A DNA stretch of 64,000 nt, from positions 81,816,257-81,880,256 of the forward strand of contig NC_080546.1 of the NCBI RefSeq assembly GCF_028640845.1. Direction: 5' to 3'. Below are positions 30,390 through 40,899 of the stretch, one piece after another (the stretch's first letter is position 1; every line of letters begins with the position of its first letter). The translations under genes were made by a program, and so were the position numbers. The DNA comes from Ahaetulla prasina (taxonomy: Eukaryota; Chordata; Lepidosauria; Squamata; Colubridae). The notes below the pieces were generated by a model. That model was not told the DNA's origin. It saw only the letters and a program-made list of their open reading frames with translations, and did no database searches.

Positions 30390-30988
30390 TGTTGTGACCC
30401 AGGCCCAAGTAGGTAGTAGGAAAGTCAGTCCGTGAAAAAAAAACCCAACAAACTTTATTCGAACAGCTGGGAATTACTTCATTTCCAACATAGTCCAACT
30501 AAATTAAAGCAAATTCCTCCAAATACAAATTCCTCTCCTTCTGTTCCTCTGCCTCACTACTATCAGTCTCTAGAGCAGTGCTTCTCAATTATTTTCTGTC
30601 ATGCCCCCCTAGGAAGAAGAAAACCGACTTTCTTTCAGGCGTTTTTCTCCTTGAAAGGGAGGAGCATGCGCAGTCACATGTACTGGCAGTCCCACACTAA
30701 AGATGGCTCCGACAGGCTCATGTCATAAGGGTTTTGGACAGCCAATCAGATGCTCCCGTTGTTCTCTGATTGGATACAGAGACATAAATACGGGGCTTAG
30801 CTTGTTTGCCGAGGTCAAACGCGCCCCCCTTTACGGAGCCTCGTGCCCCCCCTGAGGGGCGCGCCCCACTATTTGAGAAACGCTGCTCTAGAGGCTCTGG
30901 AGTCCTCCCCGATGGCCCTGGCCTCACCTCATCCTCATTGCTGTCCCACTCCATTGCCAGCTCCGCAGGCTGCTGGTGGACCACAACA
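30390..30988 (-). mobile_element. Solo LTR, family A, deleted and with a MITE inside
   Basis: Plus-strand ends TGTTGTGACCC and GGACCACAACA. Flanks GATTT (30385-30389) and TATTT (30989-30993) are the 5-bp duplication with one change; copy 2 has it exact. An internal deletion joins 'aaattcctc' to 'tccttctg' near 30534. Confidence 0.9.
30576..30885. mobile_element. hAT-type MITE (CAGTGCTTCTCAA family)
   Basis: Ends CAGTGCTTCTCAATTA and TATTTGAGAAACGCTG, with an exact 8-bp duplication CTCTAGAG at 30568-30575 and 30886-30893. The paralogous site near 32480 holds one CTCTAGAG and no insert, which proves the insertion. It has CpG-rich ends. Confidence 0.95.
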
Positions 30989-31589
30989 TATTTTGTGAAC
31001 TTCATGCTATTCCTTGAATCCATATTGAGATGATAAGAACTCCTTAAGGAAGACATGTCACATCTTGAAGATCCCAAAGGAGCAGGTGGAATTGCTAGCT
31101 AGCAATGAAATATGAAAGTTACTCTTGATCTAGATCCCTGGCCTGCTCTCGAGTTGCCATAGGCCAAGGGGGATGGGAAACCAGTGAAACGGCACAGCAG
31201 CCAAAGACAGATGCACATTCTGTGCTTATCTCTCTCAAGGCTGTATCCCAGGGCTACCCACAGCAGCCGGAGGGGAGTGACTTGTACAATCTGCGAAATT
31301 GCTTCATTGGCAAATGTGATTGATGACACACCCTGGGGGGAGGGGAAAAACAGGGTCATAATTGGGGCGTAAATTACATAGAGTTGGCTTCACTTGAGAC
31401 TATGCCGACATGAGGTTCCTAATAAATAGAAGCTTCTCCTAAGAAATAAATGGATTTCTTTTGAAGCTTGGCTTGAGACTCATGATTTAATTAGGGCATC
31501 CGTCAGAACTCTGACACTAGATATCAAATGGAAGACCATGAGAAGTACATTGGTGACTTTACTGTTAGAGTTTACTACACTTGGTATCT
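30989..31589. other. Unassigned sequence inside duplication copy 1
   Basis: No family was recognised. It is repeated in copy 2 (about 32586-33179) with few differences. Confidence 0.5.
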
Positions 31590-31760
31590 GACTGATATAA
31601 AACTGAGAACTAAGGAGAAATTTCCTGACAACTAGAACAATTAATAAGTGGAACAACTTGCCTGCAGAAGTTGTAAATGCCCCAACACTGGAAATTTTTA
31701 AGAAGAGATTGGGCAACCATCTGTCTGAGATGGTGTAGGGTTTCCTGTCTGGGCAGGGGG
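31590..31760 (+). mobile_element. CR1 LINE 3' end, copy 1
   Basis: 'gaactaaggagaaatttcct' to 'tctgggcaggggg' is the CR1 terminal region, cut by the first bases of the LTR at 31761. Confidence 0.85.
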
Positions 31761-32024
31761 TGTTCTGTCCCCTCGCCGTAATTTCTCTTTGTTTGCTCCC
31801 CGGGCAAGCGTTTTCTTTGTGAGCAAACAAGAAAGCACCGGATATTCCTTGGCATCCATGACTGAACAGAGCAAATCCTTCTTAGAAAATATTATTTAGA
31901 GACTGGGCCGACTCTTTCAGATTTAGCCCAAGATCGTAACAAAAAATGGAGCAAGAGAAATCTGAAATCGACACACGATATCACTCAATGAAAGATGATC
32001 CGGCAGAGATCTGATTGGAGATTT

Positions 32025-32580
32025 TGTTGTGACCCAGGCCCAAGTAGGTAGTAGGAACTCAGTCCGTGAAAAAAAAAAAAACTTTATTCGAACAGCTGGG
32101 AATTACTTCATTCCCAACATAGTCCAACTAAATTAAAGCAAATTCCTCCGAATACAAATTCCTCAGTCCTATTGCAAATGTTGGTCCAGTTAGGCAAACT
32201 GCCAAAGGCCTTTCTTGGCAAATGTACAGAAGTCACAAAAATAAATGCAAGACTTAGAAAGCTGACACGAAGCAGAAGATGAAGCTATCAGCATTGTTTT
32301 CCGGCAAAGCCCAAATGCCATTGCTGGTCTGTTTTAAGCCTTATGGGAGGGGCCAATCATCTCTTGGCCCTACTCCCAAGTTGTCCTTTTTGCTTGAGCT
32401 GCTCTTGCCTTCTGGCAGCTCTTCTCATGTGCATTAGGAACAGGCTCCTTCTGTTCCTCTGCCTCACTACTATCAGTCTCTAGAGGCTCTGGAGCCCTCC
32501 CCGATGGCCCTGGCCTCACCTCATCCTCATTGCTGTCCCACTCCATTGCCAGCTCCGCAGGCTGCTGGTGGACCACAACA
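32025..32580 (-). mobile_element. Solo LTR, family A
   Basis: TGTTGTGACCC to GGACCACAACA on the plus strand, with an exact 5-bp duplication GATTT at 32020-32024 and 32581-32585. This copy is the complete version of the one at 30390-30988. The embedded frame starts VVVHQQPAELAMEWDSNEDE and shifts after EPVPNAH. Confidence 0.92.
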
Positions 32581-33179
32581 GATTTTGTGAACTTCATGCT
32601 ATTCCTTGAAGCCATATTGAGATGATAAGAACTCCTTAAGGAAGACATGTCACATCTTGAAGATCCCAAAGGAGCAGGTGGAATTGCTAGCTAGCAATGA
32701 AATATGAAAGTTACTCTTGATCTAGATCCCTGGCCTGCTCTCGAGTTGCCATAGGCTGAGGGGGATGGGAAACCAGCGAAACGGCACAGCAGCCAAAGAC
32801 AGATGCACATTCTGTGCTTATCTCTCTCAAGGCTGTATCCCAGGGTTACCCACAGCAGCCGGAGGGGAGTGACCTGTACAATCTGCGAAATTGCTCCATT
32901 GGCAAATGTGATTGATGACACACCCTGGGGGGAGGGGAAAAACAGGGTCATAATTGGGGCGTAAATTACATAGAGTTGGCTTCACTTGAGACTATGCCGA
33001 CATGAAGTTCCTAATAAATAGAAGCTTCTCCTAAGAAATAAATGGATTTCTTTTGAAGCTTGGCTTGAGACTCATGATTTAATTAGGGCATCCGTCAGAA
33101 CTCTGACACTAGATATCAAATGGAAGACTATGAGAAGTACATTGGTGACTTTACCGTTAGAGTTTACTACACTTGGTAT

Positions 33180-33352
33180 CTGACTGATATAAAACTGAGA
33201 ACTAAGGAGAAATTTCCTGACAGCTAGAAAAATTAATAAGTAGAACAACTTGCCTGCAGAAGTTGTAAATGCCCCAACACTGGAAATTTTTAAGAAGAGA
33301 TTGGGCAACCATCTGTCTGAGATGGTGTAGGGTTTCCTGTCTGGGCAGGGGG
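33180..33352 (+). mobile_element. CR1 LINE 3' end, left part
   Basis: Same segment as in copy 1. It stops at the family B LTR and resumes at 33879 with 'gggggttggactagaagacc'. Confidence 0.85.
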
Positions 33353-33878
33353 TGTTCTGTCCCCCCTCGCCTCCGTCCGAGCAATGGCTTAATTAGCCGG
33401 CACTATCAGCTCTGGCAGCAAAATAGCGAGCGTCTGCCAAGTATCTCTGTTATCTCCCTCAATGCCAATGAGTCACCCAGGAACAAACAGTACTTCAGCT
33501 CTTAGTTAAGCAGTTAATTTGACTGTTATGAAGAGGTACAGCAGCTCTTGCTGCCTTTATATCCTGTGGGGTGTGGCTCCATGACTCAGCACTTCCTAGG
33601 CCTGCCCCACCCCTGCTTCTGTTGTTCCCACCTCTCCTGCCTACGAAACCTAGGGTCCAGCCAGGCCTGATTGCCATCAGCTGGGTCTGGAGGCGTGGTC
33701 TGGGGGGGAAGAGTCAGGGGATGGAGGCCTCGTTATCTCTTCCACCTGGCCTGCCTCTGGCTCCTGAAGCTGAGCCAGGGAAGCCGGTGCTCCCGAGGTA
33801 AGTCCTGACGGCCCTTCCCCCTCACTTTCCAAGTCACTTTCTGGCAGGAGGCCCGGCTCGGGGGGCGCAGACACAACA
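33353..33878 (-). mobile_element. Solo LTR, family B
   Basis: Plus-strand ends TGTTCTGTCC and CAGACACAACA, flanked by GGGGG on both sides (33348-33352, 33879-33883) within a CR1 tail. TATA-like 'aggatataaagg' (sense) lies near 33560. The minus-sense frame from the second base reads VVSAPPEPGLLPESDLESEG and GPSGLTSGAPASLAQLQEP before a frameshift. Confidence 0.92.
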
Positions 33879-33883
33879 GGGGG

Positions 33884-33918
33884 TTGGACTAGAAGACCTC
33901 CAAGGTCCGTTCCAACTC

Positions 33919-33964
<46 letters not shown>
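33884..33964 (+). repeat. CR1 terminus and (TTG)n microsatellite
   Basis: After 'ttggactagaagacc' and 'aaggtccgttccaactc' come about fifteen TTG units (33920-33963), again at the very 3' end of a CR1. Confidence 0.9.
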
Positions 33965-34436
33965 ATTAAAAAGTAACAAGCGCAGAGTCTTCTCTGATCA
34001 ACATAAAACATGAATCCCATATAATAACAGTTGAAAAAGCACTTTTGGGGCACAAATCTGAAAGTTGCCAAGTTTGGAAACCCCCCTGAACTAAACTAAT
34101 CAGGTAGATTGTTTGCCCAGTAAAGGAAATCCCGAAACGAAACCAGCTAGTGTGACATCTGAATTCAGTAATGAGTTCCATATTTATGTGGCCAAGATTC
34201 GAGAAAAATGAGAAGAAGTAGGAAAGGAGAGATTTTTTTTCCTATGCCAATTTCTTCAACATTGTCTTCATGGCTGTAAAAGTCACCATATTTTTGTTTT
34301 TGTTCCTTCCTTGAAAACACACATTTGGGGGTTTTTTTTGGGCTCATTCTTATAGGAAGATCCATCTCTGATGAGAAAGAGATCAAATCTTGTGTAGTCA
34401 GAATAGTTGCGTCTTACTGAGACAATTCATACTATT
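33965..34436. other. Unassigned sequence
   Basis: No recognised repeat or gene. Confidence 0.4.
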
Positions 34437-34692
34437 GTTTGTAAAGTCCTCAGAGTTATGACGCGTCTCTAGCCTGGCAACAGCCAGGCGTCCGCTGATT
34501 GGATGAGACGCGCCACAAGAAAGGCGGGAGATTTGGAGCCCTGTCATTGGTGCAGCCCCTCTGGCAGCCGGTATATAAGAGCTGTCAAGGGTTTTCTAGT
34601 TTTAGTCAGAGTTCTCTTGTTGTTATCACGTTGGTTAATAAAGTTGTAAAAGCAGTTCCTGACTGGACTCTTCCTGGTATCGGACACCAGAC
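34437..34692 (+). mobile_element. Candidate LTR fragment, family F
   Basis: The block has LTR-like order: CpG-rich upstream part with 'attgg' boxes, TATA box 'ggtatataagagctg' near 34571, and AATAAAG near 34638 followed by a GT-rich part. No clear TG/CA ends or target duplication were found. A gene promoter is the alternative, but no exon follows. Confidence 0.45.
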
Positions 34693-35163
34693 TTAATATT
34701 GTTGGTTGACTTCTTCATTGATTTGAGCTTTCTAATTGGAAATGCTTTTCAACCCAGAGCATAAAGCTTCAATCTAACCACTTGTTTAAATTGGCACATG
34801 AAAATCAATCTGCCCAAATCTATTCTAAAACAGAGATCGCAAATACCAGCCCTTGCACGGTTTGGCTTTGGCATTTAGCAGATGTTTGAACTTTTGCTGC
34901 AGTTGTGTTCTAGATGCTTTGCAGATTATTAAGGGCTTCTGGTTTTGTAGCCAGCAGATTTCCACCTCATCCCCTGTTTTATTTCATCCGGTGAAGTAGT
35001 GGAATGAAAAGGAAATAAGCAACTTTCCAAATCAGAAGTTGTTGACGAACCAATTACAAGCAGCTCTTTGTGGCTTTTATGTGAGATTGGTTGCGGGCTA
35101 CTGTCAGGCCTTTGATAGGTGGCCTTTTGTTCTTATTGTCACCAATATTAAATAATCTTAGAG
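34693..35163. other. Unassigned sequence
   Basis: No recognised repeat or gene. Confidence 0.4.
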
Positions 35164-35517
35164 AAGGAGAAAAAGAGGAGGAGGAGGAGGAGGAGGAGAA
35201 AGAGAAAGAAGGAAAAAAAGGAGAAGGAGAAGGAGGAGGAGGAGGAGGAGAAGAGGAGGAGGAGAAGGAGGAAGAGAAGGAGGAGGAGGAAGAGGAGGAG
35301 GAGGAAGAGAAGGAAGAGGAGGAGGAGGAAGAGAAGGAGGAGGAGGAGGAGAAAAGGAGGAGGAGGAGGAGAAAAAGAAGGAGGAGGAGAAAAAGAAGGA
35401 GGGGGAGAAAAAGAAGGAGAAGGAGGAGGAGGAGGAGAAGAAGAAGAAGAAGAGGAGGAGGAGGAGGAGGAGGGGGAGGAGGAGAAGGGGGAGGCGAAGG
35501 AAAGGAGGAGGAGGAGC
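35164..35517 (+). repeat. Polypurine tract, (AGG/AGA)n
   Basis: About 350 bases with almost only A and G on the plus strand, mainly GGA, GAAGGA and AGAA units. The 143-codon Glu/Lys/Arg frame across it is compositional. Confidence 0.95.
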
Positions 35518-36093
35518 CCTAGGTTTATTTATAACTTTGTAAGATTATATACAAGCGTGCTGGAATACACACAAGATCATTACAAAAAAGATTAATGATT
35601 TCAAGAGATGAAGGAAGTATGAGTGTCACATTCCAGCCATCACGTAGACAGCCCAAGGGCTGACAATGAGATGAAGACCCAGAATAACTCTGCCTTAATT
35701 ACACTAGGTATACGTTTAGTAGGCTCTCAAGATCCAGTTACACTACCCTACTTGTCAATCAAAATCTTTCCAGAATTCCAGAAGGTTCTTCTTTTCTGAT
35801 CTTAATAGCCTCTGATGGAAAGCATTTTTAATCTATTCACAACGTCAGCTTTTCTTTCCTCAGGACATGTTTCCATATTTAAAGACTCAAGCGGGTGGCA
35901 GTGTTGAATTAACCTGGTACGGTTTGGGAAGCTAAAGCAGAGTTGGCTCTGAATGAGAACCATCCGTACATGTCGGCTAGATTTTTACGTAGTGCTGGCA
36001 AGAGAGATGCAGAGACGAAACTGCCGGAAACAGACTTTGCCTTGAAGAAAACTTTTTTCCTTATCGATATTTTTAAACTGGCCTGATTAACTT
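35518..36093. other. Unassigned sequence
   Basis: No recognised repeat or gene. Confidence 0.4.
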
Positions 36094-36098
36094 GTGAT

Positions 36099-36596
36099 TG
36101 TTCTGTCCTCCTTCGCCTCCGTCCGAGCGATGGCTTAATTAGCCAGCACTATCAGCTCTGGCAGCAGAATAGCGAACGTCTGCCAAGTTCTCTGATATCT
36201 CCCTCGACGCTGGTGAGTCACTTCAGCTCTTAGGTAATCAGTTGATTTGCCGGCTACGAAGAGACACAGCAGTGCTCACTGCCTTTATATCCTGTGGGGT
36301 GTGGCTCCATGACTCAGCACTTCCTAGGCCTGCCCCACCCCTGCTTCTGTTGTTCCCTCCTCTCCTGCCCATGAAACCAAGCCTGATTGCTATCAGCTGG
36401 GTCTGAAGGCGTGGCCTGGAGGGGGAAAGAGTCAGGGGACGGAGGCCTCGTTATCTCTTCCACCTGGCCTGTTTTTGGCTCCTGGAGCTGAGCCAGGGAG
36501 GCAGGTGCTCCCGAGGTAAGTCCTGACGGCCCTTCCCGCTCACTGTCCAAGTCACTTTCTGGCAGAAGGCCCGGCTCGGGGGGCGCAGACACAACA
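36099..36596 (-). mobile_element. Solo LTR, family B
   Basis: Plus-strand ends TGTTCTGTCC and CAGACACAACA, with an exact 5-bp duplication GTGAT at 36094-36098 and 36597-36601. TATA-like 'ggatataaagg' (sense) lies near 36285. Confidence 0.93.
36314..36595 (-). pseudogene. LTR-embedded open frame, family B
   Basis: From the second LTR base the frame is open for 93 codons: VVSAPPEPGLLPESDLDSER, GPSGLTSGAPASLAQLQEP, EEITRPPSPDS, SDPADSNQAWFHGQERREQ and QKQGWGRPRKC before TGA. The other family B copy shares it but has a frameshift near the PPSPDS block. The end resembles family C (W..., R..Q.., G.GRP). Confidence 0.55.
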
Positions 36597-36601
36597 GTGA
36601 T

Positions 36602-36850
36602 CTATCAGGGTTGTTTTCAGTGGACTGAATATCTGTAGAGACCCTCAATCATCCAGGTCATGGTTGTCCTAAAGGTGCTTTTCAAAAGACAACTGGATTC
36701 TCTTGATTATTTTTTTCCTTGATTCCCGCCGTTCAGTCAGAACTGAAGACGCTTCTTAGATGAGAAGCGAAACATTTTCAAGGAAAAAAAAAAAAGGCCA
36801 GTTGCCTTTTGAAAGCATCTTTGGGATGCAATTTGCAACCGACTCTTCTA
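36602..36850 (+). mobile_element. Possible Penelope-like element end
   Basis: It holds 'ttagatgagaagcgaaac' after 'gaactgaagacgcttct' and closes 'agcatctttgggatg'. The same arrangement recurs at 44290-44545. It reminds me of Penelope-like element ends seen in fish and reptiles, but no coding part is present. Assignment is weak. Confidence 0.35.
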
Positions 36851-37895
36851 AATCATTTGGCAGAGCTAAGAAAAAATTGTAAGATGTCCGATGAGGTTCA
36901 AGGAACAGATATACTGCCTCTCTTATAGTTGTTGTTTTTTTTCTTCCCCTGTGGAGAAATAACTATGAATTTTCAGGCTGGCTTTTAGAAAGTATTGACC
37001 AACATGTTGGGGAAATGGGCTGAAATAAATGTGATATTAAGAAAAAAGAGAAACTTAGCAGAGCCAAAATGGACAGATTTTACTCTCACGTGAGATAAAA
37101 GCAAAAGAAAATATTCCTACAGCTGATAAGGGGCAAACATCATTTAATTTATTTCTCTTCAGTGTACTTTTGCCTTTTCAATTTATGCTCATGAATTGGC
37201 AACCGATTGTTGAGAATAATAATATAAAAACTATGCCACAGCAGGAGCAATAAACAACTTTAAATGGCTGACAGATGGGTGAAGAATTCTGGTATGGGTG
37301 TCTGTTTGTACATGTATCTTGACAAACGTGACCAGCAACTAGAATTATAATTCTCCTTTAATGTAATAATTTCTTCCACCAGCTAGTCTTCAACATCTGT
37401 TTCCACCCAATTTTATTTCAGATTGCTTCCTATTTATTTATGACACAGTCTTTCAGTGGCCTGTCATAATTTTAAGTGATTTCCCACTCAGTTGCTTAAA
37501 TAATACAATTTCTGTCACACTCAATTCCTGATAACTTTCATGGAAATGGCCGTATAATTTTCTTGACAGCAATGCGGAAGTGACTTGCCACTGAGTTATT
37601 CCTGTTTGTGGTATTGGCTTCCCAGTCTAGTCTTCATATCTGGAATTTTCAGGTGGATTCTCACCAAAATATTAACCAGGAGTCTCACCAGGATAATCAC
37701 TGCCTTCAAAATAATAGACGCAGCTGAGAAATCAAAGCTCTCCCCTTTTATTGACTTCTGTATGTGTGCCACGCATTAAAATGGTAACCACTTTGGATTC
37801 CCTGACCAGATCTGAGCTAGCTTGTGGTTCAAGGTCAGCTAAGATTGGCTAAGTGCTATCCTCAACTGGGACACTTAAATAACAGTAGTAACTAC
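36851..37895. other. Unassigned sequence
   Basis: About 1 kb without a recognised repeat; no long plausible frame. 64 codons at 37585-37779 are open without known motifs. Confidence 0.4.
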
Positions 37896-38697
37896 ATTAT
37901 TTATTTATTTGTTTATTTATCAAATTTTTATACCGCCCTTCTCCCGAAGGACTCAGGGCGGTGTACAGCCTAAATAAGACACAATATATATACAATTAAA
38001 ATCAAAATTTAAAATAAAGCATATTACAAAAAGGCCAATGTATAAAAATTTAAATTTCAAATTTAAAAAATTTAAAACCCCACAACAATAAAACCCAATT
38101 TAAAATGTTAAAAAACCATTATGCCAGTCCAGCTTGAATAAATAAGAATGTTTTTAGCTCACGGCGAAAGGTCCGAAGATCAGGCACTTGGCGTAGGCCA
38201 GGGGGAAGTTCATTCCAGAGCGTTGCTGCTCCAACAGAGAAGGCCCTACTCCTGGGGGCCGCCAGCCGACATTGTTTGGTGGACGGCACCCTGAGGAGAC
38301 CTTCTCTGTGAGAGCGTACCGGTCGGTGGGAGGCATAAGGTAACAGCAGGCGGTCTCGTAAGTACCCGGGTCCTAAGCCATGGAGCGCTTTAAAGGTGGT
38401 AACCAAAATCTTGAAGCGCACCCGAAAGACCACAGGAAGCCAGTGCAGACTGCGGAGCAGTGATGTTACATGGGAGCCACGAGCGGCTCCTGTTACTACT
38501 CGCGCAGCCGCATTCTGGACTAACTGTAGCCTCCGGGTGCACCTCAAGGGCAGCCCCATGTAGAGAGCATTGCAATAATCCAACCGAGACATAACCAGAG
38601 CGTGAGTGACTGTGCATAAGGCATCCCGGTCAAGGAAGGGACGCAACTGGCGGACCAAGCGAACGGTAAAAGGCCCTCCTGGAGACGGCCGCCAGAT
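37896..38697 (-). mobile_element. L2 LINE 3' portion
   Basis: Minus-strand frame 38119-38796 reads VRLVRQLRPFLDRDALCTVT, SRLDYCNALYMGLPLRCTRR, ALHGLGPGYLRDRLLLP and AFSVGAATLWNELPPGLRQV to a stop, with the L2 tail at 37896-37970. The coding end is intact for about 190 codons. Confidence 0.88.
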
Positions 38698-39058
38698 GTT
38701 CATGAGGGATCTAAGAGTCCTACTAGAAAACATGAGGGATCTAAGAGTCCTAGTAGAAAACCACTTAAATATGAGCCAACAATACGCTGCCTGCACCCAT
38801 CAAAAAAGCTAATGCAACTCCTAGGCAGCATTAACAGAAGGCTAGAATCAAGATTATGTGACATGTTAGTACCACTTTATAATGCCTTGGTTAGACTACA
38901 CTTAGAATACTACATCCAGTTTTGGTCACCACAACGTAGAAAAGATGTTGAAACTCTGCGAAGAGTGCAGAGAAGAGCAACAAAAATGATGAGGGGGTTG
39001 GAAGCTAAAACATACGAAGAACGGTGGGTGGGAATTGGGTATGTCTAATTTAACAAAG

Positions 39059-39417
39059 TGGGGACGCGGTGGCTCAGGGACTAGGACGTTGAGCTTGTCG
39101 ATCGAAAGGTCGGCAGCTCGGCGGTTCGAATCCCTAGTGCTGCCGTGTAATGGGGTGAGCTCCCCTTACTTGTCCCAGCTTCTGCCAACCTAGCAGTTTT
39201 GAAAGCACGTAAAAATGCAAGTAGAAAAAATAGGGACCATCTTTGGTGGGAAGGTAACAGTGTTCCGTGCGCCTTTGGCGTTGAGTCATGCTGGCCACAT
39301 GACCACGGAGACGTCTTCGGACAGCGCTGGCTCTTCAGCTTTGAAACGGAGATGAGCACCGCCCCCTAGAGTCGGCAACGACTAGCACGTATGTGCGAGG
39401 GGAACCTTTACCTTTTT
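39059..39417 (+). mobile_element. Sauria SINE
   Basis: tRNA-like head with 'ggttcgaatcc' box B near 39123, body 'gtcccagcttctgccaacc' and 'gctttgaaacggagatgagc', tail 'gtcggcaacgactagcac' similar to the BovB 3' end. Target duplication of 13 bp with one mismatch (39046-39058, 39418-39430). It is the most complete Sauria SINE here. Confidence 0.92.
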
Positions 39418-39519
39418 TAGTTTAACAAAGAGAAGGACCAAGGGTGACATGGGAGCGGTGTCCCAGTATTTGAAGGGTTGTTACAGGAAAGGGGAGGTCA
39501 ACCTATTTTCCAAAGCACC

Positions 39520-40140
39520 TGTTGTGACCCAGGCTCAAGTAGGTAGTAGTAGACACAATCAGTTCAAAAACAAACAGACTTTATTAGAACAGCTGAGAAT
39601 TAACTCATTCTCAGTGTTGATCCAAACTAAATCAAACCAAATTCTTCATAACACAATTCTTCAGTCTTATCACCAATCTTGGTCTAATTAGGCAAACTGC
39701 CAAAGGCTTTTCTTGCAAAAGTTCAAAAGGAGAAGATGCCGACAAAAAATAAATGCAGCAAGACAAGAAACAAGTCTATCAACGTTGTTTTCCGGCAAAG
39801 ATCCCAAACGCCGTTGCTAGTCTTATAAGCCTTATGGGAGGTGCCAATCATTTCTTGGCCCTACTCCCGAGTCGTCCTCTTTGCTTTAGCTGCTCTTGCC
39901 TTCTGGCAGCTCTCCTCATGCGTGCATTAGGAATAGGCTCCTCCTGTTCCTCTGCCTCACTACTGTCAGCCTTTGGAGGCTCCGGAGTCTGCACAACACT
40001 CTCAGATGGCCTTGGCCCCATCTCTGCCACTGACGTAGAGCTCTCATCCGGGCCTTCCCCAGCCTCCAGGACTGGCCCATGTTCTTCCTCAGCCTCATCG
40101 CTGTCCGATGAGCTCCGCAGACTGCTGGCGGACCACAACA
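39520..40140 (-). mobile_element. Solo LTR, family A
   Basis: Plus-strand TGTTGTGACCC to GGACCACAACA, with an exact 5-bp duplication GCACC at 39515-39519 and 40141-40145. The embedded frame has an early indel (near codon 12), then reads SDSDEAEEEHGPVLEAGEGP and EQEEPIPNARMRRAARRQEQ to LGSRAKK and a stop. Confidence 0.93.
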
Positions 40141-40631
40141 GCACCTGAAGGTAGGACAAGAAGCAATGGATGGGAATTAATCAAAGAGAAATCCAACCTG
40201 TCACTAAGAAAAAAAATCTTGACAATGAGGGACAATTAACCAATGGAAGTTGGTTGCCTCCAGAAGTTGTGAATGCTCCATCACTGGAGGTTTTTAAGAA
40301 AAGATTGGACAACCATTTGTCTGAAATGGTACAAGCTCTCCTGTTTGAGCAAGGGGTTGTACTAGAAGACCTCCGAGATCCCTTCAAACTCTATTATTCA
40401 ATAGAGTGCATGCAAAGCATTTGAAGGAGGCTTCATGGAACCGACAGGTCTAAACCAAGCCACCTTTACAAAGCTTCCTCAAGTCACACACAAACTACAC
40501 TCCTACTGTGGATGTTGGCAAAGCAAAGTGGCCATGCTCCCCTCCCACATAGCCCTCCCCCCGTCACCCCTGGGAAATCCTTCAGACCATCTGGCTTGAT
40601 CCCTTCAGATAATGATGTGATTGCCTCCATA

Positions 40632-40899
40632 TTTTTTTTAAAAATTTGCATTTATATCCCGCCCTTCTCCGAAGAGTCAGGGTGGCTTACACTATGATAA
40701 GCAATAGTCTTCATCCTATTTGTATATTTATATACAAAGTCAACTTATTGCCCCCAACAATTTGGGTCCTCATTTTACCTACCTTATAAAGGATGGCAGG
40801 CTGAGTCAACCTTGGGCCTGGTGGGACTAGAACCTGCAGTAATTGCAGGCAGCTGTGTTAATAACAGACTGTCTTACCAGTCTGAGCCACAGAGGCCCC
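40632..40899 (-). mobile_element. tRNA-derived SINE with L2-like tail
   Basis: T-run, 'cccgcccttctccgaaga', 'ccaacaatttgggtcctca' and head 'gtctgagccacagaggccc' match the family. 40421-40631 before it is unassigned. Confidence 0.9.

Larger units (their letters stand above)
30143..31777. repeat. Tandem duplication, copy 1
   Basis: It begins 'gtaatttctctttgtttg' and is nearly identical to 31778-33371. It carries a hAT MITE that copy 2 lacks and misses about 280 bases of the LTR that copy 2 keeps. It ends after the first 17 bases of a family B LTR. Confidence 0.95.
31778..33371. repeat. Tandem duplication, copy 2
   Basis: 1594 bases repeat copy 1 in direct orientation. The junction at 31777/31778 joins the LTR start 'cctcgcc' to 'gtaatttc'; the left source site reads 'tacc' before 'gtaatttc', leaving about 2 bp of microhomology. 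Confidence 0.95.
38698..40420 (+). mobile_element. CR1 LINE split by a Sauria SINE and a solo LTR
   Basis: CR1 pieces: 38698-39058 ([40 protein letters not shown]), 39418-39519 and 40141-40420 (terminal 'gtactagaagacctccgag'). A 30-base tandem duplication beginning 'catgagggatctaagagtcc' lies at 38700-38760. Confidence 0.9.

Noticed and set aside
30390..32580. Two LTRs of one provirus
   Set aside because: Each LTR has its own target flanks and the DNA between is part of a tandem duplication, with no retroelement genes.
34437..34692. Host gene promoter
   Set aside because: TATA and CpG-rich parts are present, but AATAAA follows within 70 bases and no exon is seen; an LTR fits better.
35091..35522. 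143-codon Glu/Lys/Arg-rich frame
   Set aside because: Polypurine tract; not a gene.
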